The translations under genes were made by a program, and so were the position numbers. From Promineifilum sp019695075 (GTDB taxonomy: Bacteria; Chloroflexota; Anaerolineae; Promineifilales; Promineifilaceae), in the NCBI GenBank assembly GCA_026129185.1, contig JAHCIO010000003.1, positions 62,001 through 126,000 of the forward strand: DNA of 64,000 bases, read 5' to 3'. Under the pieces are notes generated by a model, which saw only the letters and a list, made by a program, of their open reading frames with translations, did not search any database and was not told the origin of the DNA. The stretch's first letter is position 1; every line of letters begins with the position of its first letter. This document shows, piece by piece, positions 54,454 through 61,648 of the stretch.

Positions 54454-54487
54454 AGAAACCGAGTTTCTACAAAGAAACTCGGTTTCT
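54454..54487. repeat. 34-nt AGAAACCGAGTTTCT hairpin repeat
   Basis: AGAAACCGAGTTTCT (54454-54468), 4-nt centre, AGAAACTCGGTTTCT (54473-54487). The arms are identical to those of the copy at 59446-59479. It lies 7 bp from the lpdA stop and has no T-tract. Confidence 0.85.
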
Positions 54488-54494
54488 ATCAGCC

Positions 54495-55886
54495 TCAAAT
54501 ATGTATCGCCTCCCCCTCCACCCCATGCGCCGCTTCCATCAGCGCTTCGCTCAGTGTCGGGTGGGCGTGGACGTTGCGGGCGATCTCCTCGGCCGTCAGT
54601 TCGTTGTTGTGGGCCAGCGTTAGCTCCGGCAGCAGCTCGGTCACGTCCGGGCCGACCAGGTGCGCGCCCAGAATCTCGCCATACTTGGCGTCGCTGATGA
54701 TCTTGACGAAGCCCTCTTTCTCGCCCAAGCCCAGCGACTTGCCGTTGGCCACAAACGGAAACTGTCCGGTCTTGACCTCGTAGCCCGCCTCCTTGGCCGC
54801 CTTCTCGGTGTAGCCGAAGCTGGCCACCTGCGGCTGGCTGTAGGTGCAGCGCGGCATCATGCGGAAGTCGAGCGACACCGTCGGGTGGCCGGCGATGGTC
54901 TCGGCGGCGACGATGCCCATGGCCGAGGCGACGTGGGCCAGGCGGTAGTCGGTGGCCACGTCGCCGATGGCGTAGATGTTGGCTACGTTGGTGCGCATGT
55001 TGCCGTCGATGGCAATGTTCTTGCGCTCCGTTAGCTGTACGCCGGCCGTCTCCAGGCCGATGCCCTCCGTGTTAGGCAGGAAGTTGATGGCCACCATGCA
55101 CTGCTCGGCCTCGATGGCCTTGCCGCCCTCGACGTTGACGCGCACGCCGTTGTCGGTGCGCTCGATGCCGGTCACCTTGGCGTTGGTCTGGAACTTGATG
55201 CCCAGTTTCTTGTAGGCCTTCTCCAGCGTCTCGCTGGCCTCCGGCTCCTCGTTGGGCAGCAGGTGGGGCATCATCTCCAGGATGGTCACCTCGACGCCGT
55301 AGTTGACCCAGACGTAGGCGAACTCGACGCCGATGGCCCCGCCGCCGATGATGACGACCGACTTGGGCGCGTTCTCGGCCAGGATGGCGGGAACGTAGGA
55401 GACGACGCGCTGGTCGTCGAACTCCACGCCGGGGAAGGGCCGCGGCCGCGCGCCCGTGGCGATGATGAAGTTCTTGGCCGCCAGCGTCGTTTCCTGGCCG
55501 TCGTTGAGCTTGACGGCCATCGTGTTTGGGCCGGTCAGCGTGCCCGCGCCGTCGTAGACGTCGATCTTGTGCTTGCGCATCAGGAAGCCGACGCCCTTCA
55601 CCAGCCGGTCGGACACCTGGCGGCTGCGCTTGAAGGCGACGTTGTAGTCGAGCGACAGGTTGTCGAAGCTGAAGCCGAACTCCTTGGCGCGGTGCTTGAG
55701 GGTGTGGGCCACCTCGGCGTTCTTCAGCAGCGCCTTGGTGGGGATGCAGCCGATGTTGAGGCAGACGCCGCCCATGAATTGCCGCTCGACGACGGCCGTG
55801 CGCAGACCCAGTTGCGCCGCGCGAATCGCCGCCACGTAGCCCCCCGGCCCCGCGCCAAGCACTACAACGTCGTATTGATCAGCCAT
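54495..55886 (-). CDS. lpdA: Dihydrolipoyl dehydrogenase
   Basis: A 463-residue flavoprotein disulfide reductase (E3 of 2-oxoacid dehydrogenase and glycine cleavage complexes). The FAD motif is VVLGAGPGGYVAA, the redox pair is C42/C47 in GGVCLNIGCIPTKALL, the NAD motif is IGGGAIGVEFA and the C-terminal acid-base pair lies in HAHPTLSEALMEAAHG. Full length. GGAGAG precedes the ATG. No E1 or E2 genes are adjacent. Confidence 0.95.
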   Translation of the reverse strand: MADQYDVVVLGAGPGGYVAAIRAAQLGLRTAVVERQFMGGVCLNIGCIPTKALLKNAEVAHTLKHRAKEFGFSFDNLSLDYNVAFKRSRQVSDRLVKGVGFLMRKHKIDVYDGAGTLTGPNTMAVKLNDGQETTLAAKNFIIATGARPRPFPGVEFDDQRVVSYVPAILAENAPKSVVIIGGGAIGVEFAYVWVNYGVEVTILEMMPHLLPNEEPEASETLEKAYKKLGIKFQTNAKVTGIERTDNGVRVNVEGGKAIEAEQCMVAINFLPNTEGIGLETAGVQLTERKNIAIDGNMRTNVANIYAIGDVATDYRLAHVASAMGIVAAETIAGHPTVSLDFRMMPRCTYSQPQVASFGYTEKAAKEAGYEVKTGQFPFVANGKSLGLGEKEGFVKIISDAKYGEILGAHLVGPDVTELLPELTLAHNNELTAEEIARNVHAHPTLSEALMEAAHGVEGEAIHI

Positions 55887-55896
55887 AACGCTCTCC

Positions 55897-55972
55897 AGTA
55901 ATTAGGAATTAGGAATTAGGAATGAAGAGGAGTTCACCATTCCTAATTCCTAATTCGTAATTCCTAATTCAT
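55897..55972. repeat. Palindromic AATTAGG heptamer array
   Basis: Three GGAATTA heptamers, a GAAGAGGAGTTCAC centre, then TAATTCC/TAATTCG complementary units. It fills the gap upstream of lpdA, and its right end encodes the last residues (GITN) and stop of the epimerase gene. Confidence 0.85.
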
Positions 55973-56360
55973 ACAACTCCACCAACACACCGCCGGTGCT
56001 CTTGGGGTGGACGAAGGCATATTTGCGCCCGCCGTGGCCGGCGACCGGCTGCTCGTTAATGAGCTGGATGTTGTGTTCGCGGAGCTGGGCCAGCGTCGCC
56101 TCGATGTCGTCCACCTCAAAGCACATGTGGTGGATGCCCGCGCCGCGCTTCTCCAGGAAGCGGGCCACGCCGGTGTCGGCCACCGTCGGCTTCAGCAACT
56201 CGACGTTGCTGCCGCCAATGGGCAGGAAGGCCACGTCGACGCCCTCTTCGGGCACGGACTCGGTTCGCGCCAGCTTCAGCCCCAATGCGCCTTCCCAAAA
56301 GTTCAGCGCGCCCTCCAGATCGGGCACGATGACGGCAATGTGATTGATACTCTTGATCAT
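55950..56360 (-). CDS. mce: Methylmalonyl-CoA epimerase
   Basis: A 136-residue VOC protein with INHIAVIVPDLEGALNFWEGALGL at the start, NVELLKPTVADTGVARFLEKRGAGIHHMCFEV in the middle (metal His in HHMCFEV) and GVLVELYEL at the end. It interconverts (R)- and (S)-methylmalonyl-CoA in propionate metabolism. The final GITN residues and stop are contributed by an AATTAGG repeat. mdh lies directly upstream on the same strand. Confidence 0.87.
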   Translation of the reverse strand: MIKSINHIAVIVPDLEGALNFWEGALGLKLARTESVPEEGVDVAFLPIGGSNVELLKPTVADTGVARFLEKRGAGIHHMCFEVDDIEATLAQLREHNIQLINEQPVAGHGGRKYAFVHPKSTGGVLVELYELGITN

Positions 56361-56378
56361 AGTGTTCTTCCTAATCAG

Positions 56379-56441
56379 AGGCTAGGGGCTAGGGAAAACG
56401 CTCCTCCCTAGCCCCTAACCCCTATTCCCTAGCCCCTATCT
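56379..56441. repeat. Palindromic TAGGGGC heptamer array
   Basis: GGCTAGGGGCTAGGG forms the left arm and CCCTAGCCCCTAACCCCTATTCCC the right arm around AAAACGCTCCT (arms given as separate short runs). It fills the gap between mce and mdh and includes the mdh stop codon (TAG on the - strand, 56438-56436). Confidence 0.85.
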
Positions 56442-57422
56442 GAGCAGGTCGCTGACGACCGCTCGCTCCTCGCGCAACTCGTCCTGGGTGATGGCGATCT
56501 TGCCCTTGGCGAAGTCGCTCCACGGCAACCCCTGGACGATCTCGTAGCCGCCCTCACCGTCGCTGACGACGGGGAAGGAGAACATCAGGCCGGGATCGAT
56601 GCCGTAGCTGCCGTCGGACGGGACGACGGCCGAGAACCAGTCGCCCGCCGGCGTCTTGTGCAGGGAGCTGCGCACGTGGTCGAGGGCGGCGTTGGCCGCC
56701 GACATGGCCGAGGAGAGGCCGCGGGCGGCGATGACGGCCGCGCCGCGCTTCTGCACCGTCTCGATGAACGGCCCGCGCAGCCAGTCGTGGTCGGTGATGA
56801 CCTCCATCGCCCGGCGGCCGTTGATCTTGGCGTTCTCGAAGTCGGGGTACTGCGTGGCGCTGTGGTTGCCCCAGATGGCCATGTTGGTGACGCTGGTGAC
56901 GGGCACGCCCGCCTTCTGGGCTAGTTGGGCCATGGCCCGGTTCTGGTCGAGGCGGGTCAGAGCGCTGAAGCGCTCGGCGGGCACGTCGCCGGCGTTGTTC
57001 ATAGCGATCAGGGCGTTGGTGTTGGCCGGGTTGCCGACGACCAGGGCGCGCACATCGCCGGCGGCCACCTCGCTGAGCGCCTGCCCCTGACCGACGAAGA
57101 TGGGGCCGTTGACCTTGATCAAGTCGCCGCGCTCCATGCCCTTCGACCGCGGCCGCGAGCCGATGAGCAGCGCCCAGTTGACGCCGTCGAAGGCCACGCG
57201 CGGGTCGTCGCTGATGACAATGTTATCCAGCAGGGGGAAGGCGCAGTCGTCGAGTTCCATGACGACGCCTTCCAGGGCGGCCAGCGCCTGCGGAATCTCC
57301 AGTAGGTGCAGGGCCACGCGCGTATCGGGGCCAAAGACCTCGCCATTGGCCAGGCGAGGCAGGATGGAGTAACCAATCTGGCCGGCAGCGCCGGTGACAG
57401 CCACTTTGACGAGCTTCGACAT
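56436..57422 (-). CDS. mdh: Malate dehydrogenase (NAD)
   Basis: A 328-residue enzyme of the cytosolic/bacterial MDH type: VAVTGAAGQIGYSILPRLANG (NAD loop), LLIGSRPRSKGMERGDLI (mobile loop with substrate Arg), VVGNPANTNALIA, LTRLDQNRA and the catalytic His in IWGNHSATQYPDF. It interconverts malate and oxaloacetate. GGAGAAATCAC precedes ATG 57422; upstream in-frame codons lack homology. Confidence 0.95.
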   Translation of the reverse strand: MSKLVKVAVTGAAGQIGYSILPRLANGEVFGPDTRVALHLLEIPQALAALEGVVMELDDCAFPLLDNIVISDDPRVAFDGVNWALLIGSRPRSKGMERGDLIKVNGPIFVGQGQALSEVAAGDVRALVVGNPANTNALIAMNNAGDVPAERFSALTRLDQNRAMAQLAQKAGVPVTSVTNMAIWGNHSATQYPDFENAKINGRRAMEVITDHDWLRGPFIETVQKRGAAVIAARGLSSAMSAANAALDHVRSSLHKTPAGDWFSAVVPSDGSYGIDPGLMFSFPVVSDGEGGYEIVQGLPWSDFAKGKIAITQDELREERAVVSDLLR

Positions 57423-57646
57423 TGTGATTTCTCCTATGGACGGCAGCCGCGGCGCGCCGAGAGGCATACGCGACGGCCAAGGCTTAGACTGTAAAGTGCG
57501 GCCGGTGCTCCCCGGCGCGTGTTGGGTTAGTGGTGCAAGTGTATTATGGGCTGTTTTGCGCGGGGCGGCAATGCCCGCGGCGGATTCAGGCTAGTATCTA
57601 GAGTCGTATGATGTCTATGAATCGCATAGACCAGGATAATTGGCCC

Positions 57647-57691
57647 TTGACATATCGCAGTATTTATTTTACTATTTAACTAACTAGTTAA
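57647..57691 (+). promoter_or_regulatory. Promoter and palindromic operator of the ArsR-type gene
   Basis: TTGACA (57647-57652), 17-nt spacer, TACTAT (57670-57675), then TTAACTA-AC-TAGTTAA (57676-57691), a 7-bp inverted repeat over the predicted transcription start. Such a site suits an ArsR autorepressor. The rest of the 277-bp gap (57423-57646) shows no ORF or recognisable element. Confidence 0.65.
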
Positions 57692-57699
57692 TTATAAAG

Positions 57700-58041
57700 A
57701 TGATTCACACCACAGACGACGCGCTCAGCCTGACCTTTGCCGCCCTGGCCGACCCGACCCGCCGGGCGATGCTGGCGCGGCTGGCCCAGGGGCCGGCCAC
57801 CGTCAAGGAACTGGCCGAGCCGTTCAACATCAGCCTGCCAGCCATCTCCAAACACCTGAAGGTGCTGGAGCACGCCGGGCTGATCGAGCGCGGGCGCGAG
57901 GCCCAGTGGCGGCCGGCGCGACTGCAAGCCGCGCCGTTGAAGGACGTGGCCCAATGGCTGGAGCTGTACCGCCAGAACTGGGAAGAAAGCTTCGACCGGC
58001 TGGACGAGTATTTGCGCCGGATTCAGAAGGAGAAAGCATAA
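57700..58041 (+). CDS. ArsR-family winged-helix repressor
   Basis: A 113-residue HTH protein with LSLTFAALADPTRRAMLARLAQGPATVKELAEPF and the recognition helix ISLPAISKHLKVLEHAGLIERGRE. No metal-binding cysteines are present, matching the ArsR subgroup that pairs with AHSA1/START proteins. Its stop overlaps the AHSA1 gene by 1 bp. The TTAACTA palindrome upstream is its probable binding site. Confidence 0.87.
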   Translation: MIHTTDDALSLTFAALADPTRRAMLARLAQGPATVKELAEPFNISLPAISKHLKVLEHAGLIERGREAQWRPARLQAAPLKDVAQWLELYRQNWEESFDRLDEYLRRIQKEKA

Positions 58042-58520
58042 TGGCCAGCACAACCGCCGACCGTGAAATCGTCGTCACCCGCCTGATCGACGCGCCGCGC
58101 GAACTGGTCTTCGCGGCGTTCACCGAGCGGGAGCATGTGGTGAATTGGTGGGTCCCGGACGGCACGACCACCCACGAGTGGAACGCAACGCCGGGCGGCC
58201 GGTGGCGCTACACCATGCCCGGCCCCGGCGGCGCGCCGATGCCCTTCCGGGTGCAGTTCGTCGAGATTACCCCGCCGGCGCGGCTGGTCTATGACTACGG
58301 CGCGGACGTGGCGGGCGCGCCGGAGCCGGTGCGCACGCAGGTGGACTTTGCGGAAGAGAACGGCAAGACCAGAGTGACGTTGCAACTAGTGTTTGCCACG
58401 GCGGCCGAACGCGACGCGGCAGCGCAATACGGCGCCGCCGGCGGGGCGCAGCAGGCGTTGGGCAGCCTGGCGCGGTATGTGACCAGGCTGTGGCGCGATT
58501 CTCCCGAATCGCTTCTTTAG
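58041..58520 (+). CDS. SRPBCC/AHSA1-type START-fold protein
   Basis: A 159-residue protein with VTRLIDAPRELVFAAFTEREHVVNWW, GGRWRYTMPGPGG and VTLQLVFATAAERDAA, as in AHSA1 (activator of Hsp90 ATPase homologue 1-like) proteins commonly encoded beside ArsR regulators. The fold makes a ligand cavity; the ligand is unknown. The last ten residues (LWRDSPESLL) and stop derive from a CGATTC hairpin repeat. Confidence 0.82.
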   Translation: MASTTADREIVVTRLIDAPRELVFAAFTEREHVVNWWVPDGTTTHEWNATPGGRWRYTMPGPGGAPMPFRVQFVEITPPARLVYDYGADVAGAPEPVRTQVDFAEENGKTRVTLQLVFATAAERDAAAQYGAAGGAQQALGSLARYVTRLWRDSPESLL

Positions 58521-58605
58521 CCAGCCGGGCCGTGGCGCGATTCTCCCGAATCGCTTCTTTAAAGGACAGCTTGAGTTTAGAACGCGATTCGGAGAATCGC
58601 GCCAC
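58490..58605. repeat. Three copies of the CGATTCTCCCGAATCG hairpin repeat
   Basis: Two direct copies of a 29-nt unit (58490-58518 and 58532-58560) and one inverted, slightly shorter copy (58583-58605). Each contains a GCGATTC/GAATCGC palindrome and a GTGGC flank. The first copy supplies the end of the AHSA1 gene. Confidence 0.9.
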
Positions 58606-58624
58606 AACATCAAAGGAGAGTGAG

Positions 58625-59077
58625 ATGGCTTCAAAGAAGGCAGGCGCGCGCGACGAGGATGTGACGGGCTTCACCGAGGAGGAGCGCGCGGCTATGAAGG
58701 AGCGCGCCGCGGAGACGAAGGCGGCGGCGCGGCGCGGCGCGAAGGCGGATGGGACGGCCGACGTGCTGGCCAAGATCGCCGAGATGCCGGAATCGGATCG
58801 CTTGATAGCCGAGCGGGTTCATGCGATTGTCACGACCAGCGCGCCGCACCTCGCGCCGAGGACGTGGTACGGGATGCCCGCCTATGCCAAGGACGGCAAG
58901 GTGCTCTGCTTCTTCCAGGCGGCGCAGAAGTTCGGCGCGCGCTACGCGACGCTGGGCTTCAATGACGTGGCCAGGCTCGACGAGGGCGCGATGTGGCCGA
59001 CTGCTTTCGCGCTGATCGAATTGACGGCCGCCGAAGAGGCGCGGATCGCGGCGCTTGTGACGCGGGCGGCGAGTTAA
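58625..59077 (+). CDS. DUF1801-like protein
   Basis: A 150-residue protein. After a charged N-terminal helix (to about 45), DRLIAERVHAIVTTSAPHLAPRTWYGMPAYAKDGKVLCFFQAAQ and later YATLGFNDVARLDEG match the DUF1801/YdhG-like fold (quoted over several strands), sometimes called iron-chaperone-like. The function in bacteria is not settled. GGAGAG precedes the ATG. It may be cotranscribed with the ArsR/AHSA1 pair across the repeats. Confidence 0.72.
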   Translation: MASKKAGARDEDVTGFTEEERAAMKERAAETKAAARRGAKADGTADVLAKIAEMPESDRLIAERVHAIVTTSAPHLAPRTWYGMPAYAKDGKVLCFFQAAQKFGARYATLGFNDVARLDEGAMWPTAFALIELTAAEEARIAALVTRAAS

Positions 59078-59943
59078 AGCTTTCCCAGCCCTCTTTGTCG
59101 CACCACCTCATACACCACCAACGCCGTCGCCGCCGACAAATTCAGGCTGTCCACCTGCCCGGCCATGGGGATGCGCACGCGCATGTCGGCTGCCGCCAGC
59201 CACGTCTCGCTCAGCCCCCACGCCTCGCTGCCCATGACCACGGCTACCGGCCCGGTCAGGTCGGCGGCGGTGTAAACGGTCTCGGTTGCCGGCGTGGTGG
59301 CCACAATGGCGATGCCGCGCGCTCGCAGCCAGGCGATGGTTGCCTCGGCCGGCGCGGCCACGGCCGGCACGGTGAAGTAGGCCCCCAGGCTGGCGCGAAT
59401 GACGTTGGGGTTGTGGAGGTCGGTTCCCGTAGAAACGGCGCTCTTAGAAACCGAGTTTCTTCCGAGAAACTCGGTTTCTGGGGTGGGCGCGAGCAGGGCG
59501 TCCACGCCGGCGGCGTCGGCTGTGCGCAAGACCGCGCCCAGGTTGCCCGGCTTCTCCGCCTCCTCGACGACGACGAGGAAGGGCGCGGCGCGAAAAGTCA
59601 GCTCGTCCAGCGTCCGGTGGGGGTAGGCGATGACCAGCAGCAGCCCGCCGCTTTGGCCGCGATAGGCCATCTTGGCGAACACGGCCGGCGAGACGTAGAA
59701 CAGTTCCGTCATGCCCGTCTCGGCCAGGGCGACGAGATGACGCGCCGCCGCCTCAGCCTCCGCCCCGGCGATCAACTCCGGGCAGACGTAGGCCTCTACC
59801 GGGGCGACGCCGCGGCCGAGGGCCAGCCCCACCTCGCGCACGCCCTCGACGACCGTCCGCCGCGCCACGTCGCGCGCCCGCCGGTCGGCCAGGCGGACGA
59901 CGGACTTGACGCGGGGGTTGGTGGGGCTGGTGATGGTTATCAC
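59074..59943 (-). CDS. TrmH/SpoU-family RNA 2'-O-ribose methyltransferase
   Basis: A 289-residue SPOUT enzyme. An N-terminal L30e-like substrate domain (SPTNPRVKSVVRLADRRARD) is followed by the knot: VVVEEAEKPGNLGAVLRTADAAGVDAL, VVMGSEAWGLSETWL and IPMAGQVDSLNLSAATALVVYE. It methylates rRNA or tRNA ribose. Between DALLAP and NPNVIRASLGAYF it carries about 20 extra residues (TPETEFLGRNSVSKSAVSTG) encoded by a hairpin repeat. GTG 59943 overlaps the MazF stop by 4 bp. Confidence 0.87.
   Translation of the reverse strand: MITITSPTNPRVKSVVRLADRRARDVARRTVVEGVREVGLALGRGVAPVEAYVCPELIAGAEAEAAARHLVALAETGMTELFYVSPAVFAKMAYRGQSGGLLLVIAYPHRTLDELTFRAAPFLVVVEEAEKPGNLGAVLRTADAAGVDALLAPTPETEFLGRNSVSKSAVSTGTDLHNPNVIRASLGAYFTVPAVAAPAEATIAWLRARGIAIVATTPATETVYTAADLTGPVAVVMGSEAWGLSETWLAAADMRVRIPMAGQVDSLNLSAATALVVYEVVRQRGLGKL
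59446..59479. repeat. 34-nt AGAAACCGAGTTTCT hairpin inside a methyltransferase gene
   Basis: AGAAACCGAGTTTCT (59446-59460), TCCG, AGAAACTCGGTTTCT (59465-59479). Same arms and length as the intergenic copy at 54454-54487. It is translated in frame as TEFLGRNSVS-type residues. Confidence 0.9.
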
Positions 59944-60293
59944 GCGGCCTCTCGAGTGGAGGCTACGAGATAGACAGAGAGGTTCTCGAGCAGGCGGCGG
60001 TGGCGCTGTGGCGCGATTGATCCGATGGAGCCGATGAGTCTGGCCTGGGGCACAACCGCCAGAAAGCCCAGTCGGATCAGGGAGTCGGCAACGAGACCGC
60101 TTTGGGCAAAGTCCTCCTCAGCCGAAGATATGAGTTCGTCAAATCCGGCGATCTGGTGGTGAAGCTGCGTGCTAATACCGCAGACGAGCGCGTCGTCAAA
60201 CGGCGGCATGGCGCGCAGGAAAAGCGCGGGACGATTCTTGACCCGTTCATCGGCCTGTGGCAGCGGGGTCAGAACAACGTCACCCTCCTTCAT
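59940..60293 (-). CDS. MazF/PemK-like toxin
   Basis: A 117-residue protein whose start, KEGDVVLTPLPQADERVKNRPALFLR, is the MazF/PemK beta-barrel motif. The remaining region is diverged from well-studied MazF. Predicted to be an mRNA interferase. It overlaps the upstream small antitoxin gene by 14 bp and the TrmH-type gene by 4 bp, an unusual fusion of a TA pair with an RNA-methyltransferase operon. Confidence 0.7.
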   Translation of the reverse strand: MKEGDVVLTPLPQADERVKNRPALFLRAMPPFDDALVCGISTQLHHQIAGFDELISSAEEDFAQSGLVADSLIRLGFLAVVPQARLIGSIGSIAPQRHRRLLENLSVYLVASTREAA

Positions 60294-60516
60294 AGTTCGG
60301 ATTAGGCTCCTTGACAGCCGTCAGCGGATAATCTGGTTCGTCTTCCCCGTATGCCGCACTTAGCCCATCCAGGGATAACCTCAGCCAGGCAAGGCGCTCT
60401 GCGTCGGGTTCGGGAATCACCGTAACCAACAAGCGGGCGTTCGGACGTAGTTCGACCGGATCGTCGAGTTGGATGTGCTCGCCGTCAAAATGGGCGCGCA
60501 AGATGATGGTTTCCAT
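60280..60516 (-). CDS. Putative MazF-partner antitoxin
   Basis: A 78-residue protein: METIILRAHFDGEHIQLDDP then VELRPNARLLVTVIPEP, an AF2212/DUF104-like beta domain, and an acidic C-terminal tail (YGEDEPDYPLTAVKEPNPNYEGG in part). The order antitoxin-toxin and the 14-bp overlap fit a TA pair. The frame is open 41 codons upstream, but family-like sequence starts at ATG 60516. Confidence 0.65.
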   Translation of the reverse strand: METIILRAHFDGEHIQLDDPVELRPNARLLVTVIPEPDAERLAWLRLSLDGLSAAYGEDEPDYPLTAVKEPNPNYEGG

Positions 60517-60628
60517 ACCGTCTAGCCGTTCCTGTTCGTGTTCAATTAGCCATCCTAGAGAACTGATGACAGTATAGCATGGAGGCGACTTTGGTTCACT
60601 CCGCTTGGCCGCTTTCTGGACTACCGCT

Positions 60629-61054
60629 CTACTCCTCAAACCGCCCCGGATAGCCGCGAATGCTGGCCCGCAGCACCTCGCGGCCGTCGGCGCCGACCAC
60701 TCGCCCGGCCAGGCGCACCCAGCCGCGCTCGCTGACCTCGACGACCTCCGCCTCGGCCGTCACCGTGTCGCCGATGTACACCGGGGCGAGGAACTCGAAG
60801 GTCATCTCCGTGGCCAGGAAGGCCCACAGGCCGCCAAGGTGGGTCAGCAGGCTGGCCGTCAGCAGGCCAGGGACGATACGGCGGCCGAATGGCGTCTGGG
60901 CCACGTAGCGATCGTCGGTGTGGTAGGGGTTAAGGTCCCAGGTGACGCCGATGAACAGGGCCGCGTCGGCCTCGGTCAGCGTGCGTGTGAAAGCGCCCTT
61001 CTCGCCGACGCGGGCGGCGCGGGGGATACGGTTGGGGAGGAGGGGGGTGGGCAT
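60629..61054 (-). CDS. MaoC-like hot-dog-fold dehydratase
   Basis: A 141-residue single hot-dog protein with the hydratase 2 signature: FIGVTWDLNPYHTDDRYVAQTPFGRRIVPGLLTASLL (Asp and His of the catalytic motif), then FEFLAPVYIGDTVTAEAEVVEV. It probably hydrates an enoyl-CoA. TATAAT 6 nt upstream with a matching -35 indicates a leaderless message; upstream in-frame codons are not part of the gene. Confidence 0.85.
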   Translation of the reverse strand: MPTPLLPNRIPRAARVGEKGAFTRTLTEADAALFIGVTWDLNPYHTDDRYVAQTPFGRRIVPGLLTASLLTHLGGLWAFLATEMTFEFLAPVYIGDTVTAEAEVVEVSERGWVRLAGRVVGADGREVLRASIRGYPGRFEE

Positions 61055-61060
61055 GGGGTC

Positions 61061-61089
61061 ATTATAGACAAGGGTACCCGCGCGCACAA
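61061..61089 (-). promoter_or_regulatory. Leaderless promoter of the MaoC-like gene
   Basis: On the - strand: TTGTGC (61089-61084), 17-nt spacer, TATAAT (61066-61061), then 6 nt to ATG 61054. It is the clearest leaderless promoter in the window. Confidence 0.75.
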
Positions 61090-61221
61090 TCCGCAAATCT
61101 CTGCCGCCAGCAGACAACCCGCACACGAGACAAGGAACGCGCAGGGAACAGCCCGTGGCTTCATGGCTCTCTCCGCTCTGCGACAGAGTCTCCGAGCTTC
61201 GGCGCGCGGCGACAAGACCCC

Positions 61222-61250
61222 TTGACGACCGCCCACCCTCATGCTAGACT
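61222..61250 (+). promoter_or_regulatory. Promoter of the trp T-box operon
   Basis: TTGACG (61222-61227), 17-nt spacer ending in TGC, TAGACT (61245-61250): a -35, an extended -10 and consensus spacing. Transcription would start near 61257, shortly before the T-box stem I. Confidence 0.75.
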
Positions 61251-61390
61251 GCTGCTCAATCGAATACCCAACGACATCGATTCGGACGAGTACCCCGCAC
61301 AGCGGGTCCGCAGAGAGCCGGTTAGACTGCTGCAAGACCGGCGTCAGCGCGGCGGGTGAATGGACCGAGGAGTCGCCGGGGCGAAAACCC

Positions 61391-61417
61391 GTAGCACAGA
61401 CTGTCAGTCTGTGCTAC
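61391..61417. repeat. Perfect GTAGCACAGACT palindrome within the T-box leader
   Basis: GTAGCACAGACT and AGTCTGTGCTAC, 12-bp perfect arms around GTC. It lies between stem I and the antiterminator region. Confidence 0.85.
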
Positions 61418-61467
61418 CCAGTAGCCGCGGCCGGAGTGGCCTCCGTTAGCAGGGCCGGGCCTATAGA

Positions 61468-61545
61468 CAGTATCCAGTAGGTCAGTGTTCAGTAGATCAG
61501 TTCGGACTGACCTACTGGCCCACTGACAGACTGACCTACTGACGA
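61468..61545. repeat. CAGTAGGTCAGT array within the T-box leader
   Basis: CCAGTAGGTCAGT pairs with ACTGACCTACTGG, followed by another CACTGACAGACTGACCTACTGAC-like run of heptamers (TCAGTGT, CTGACCT). It extends the T-box linker by about 75 nt. Confidence 0.8.
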
Positions 61546-61607
61546 AGAGGGCCGACAAAAGTGAAGTCGCAGACGCGGCTTAAGCAGGGTGGCACCACGG
61601 GAGTTTG

Positions 61608-61647
61608 ACGCTCTCGTCCTGAGACAGGGACGGGAGCGTTTTTGTTT
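61608..61647 (+). terminator. T-box-controlled intrinsic terminator
   Basis: A 13-bp stem (ACGCTCTCGTCCT with GGGACGGGAGCGT, two G.T pairs), a 6-nt loop and a TTTTTGTTT tract. The upstream antiterminator must form around the T-box to prevent it. Confidence 0.9.
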
Positions 61648-61648
61648 G

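Larger units (their letters stand above)
61257..61647 (+). promoter_or_regulatory. Tryptophan T-box leader with terminator
   Basis: Stem I spans about 61284-61378, with the AGTA bulge (61289-61292), AGAGAGCC and a GCTGCAAG distal loop. The opposing strand reads GTGAA-TGG-ACC, giving the Trp specifier TGG at 61361-61363. The T-box AGGGTGGCACCACGG is at 61586-61600; its UGGC (61590-61593) would pair with an uncharged tRNA ending GCCA, as bacterial tRNA-Trp does. The terminator has arms 61608-61620 and 61627-61639 followed by TTTTTGTTT. Two repeat elements are nested between stem I and the T-box. Uncharged tRNA-Trp should prevent termination and switch on trpB and trpE. Confidence 0.9.

Noticed and set aside
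54454..54487. Terminator of lpdA
   Set aside because: The same 34-nt palindrome is inside a coding sequence at 59446, so it is a dispersed repeat rather than a dedicated terminator.
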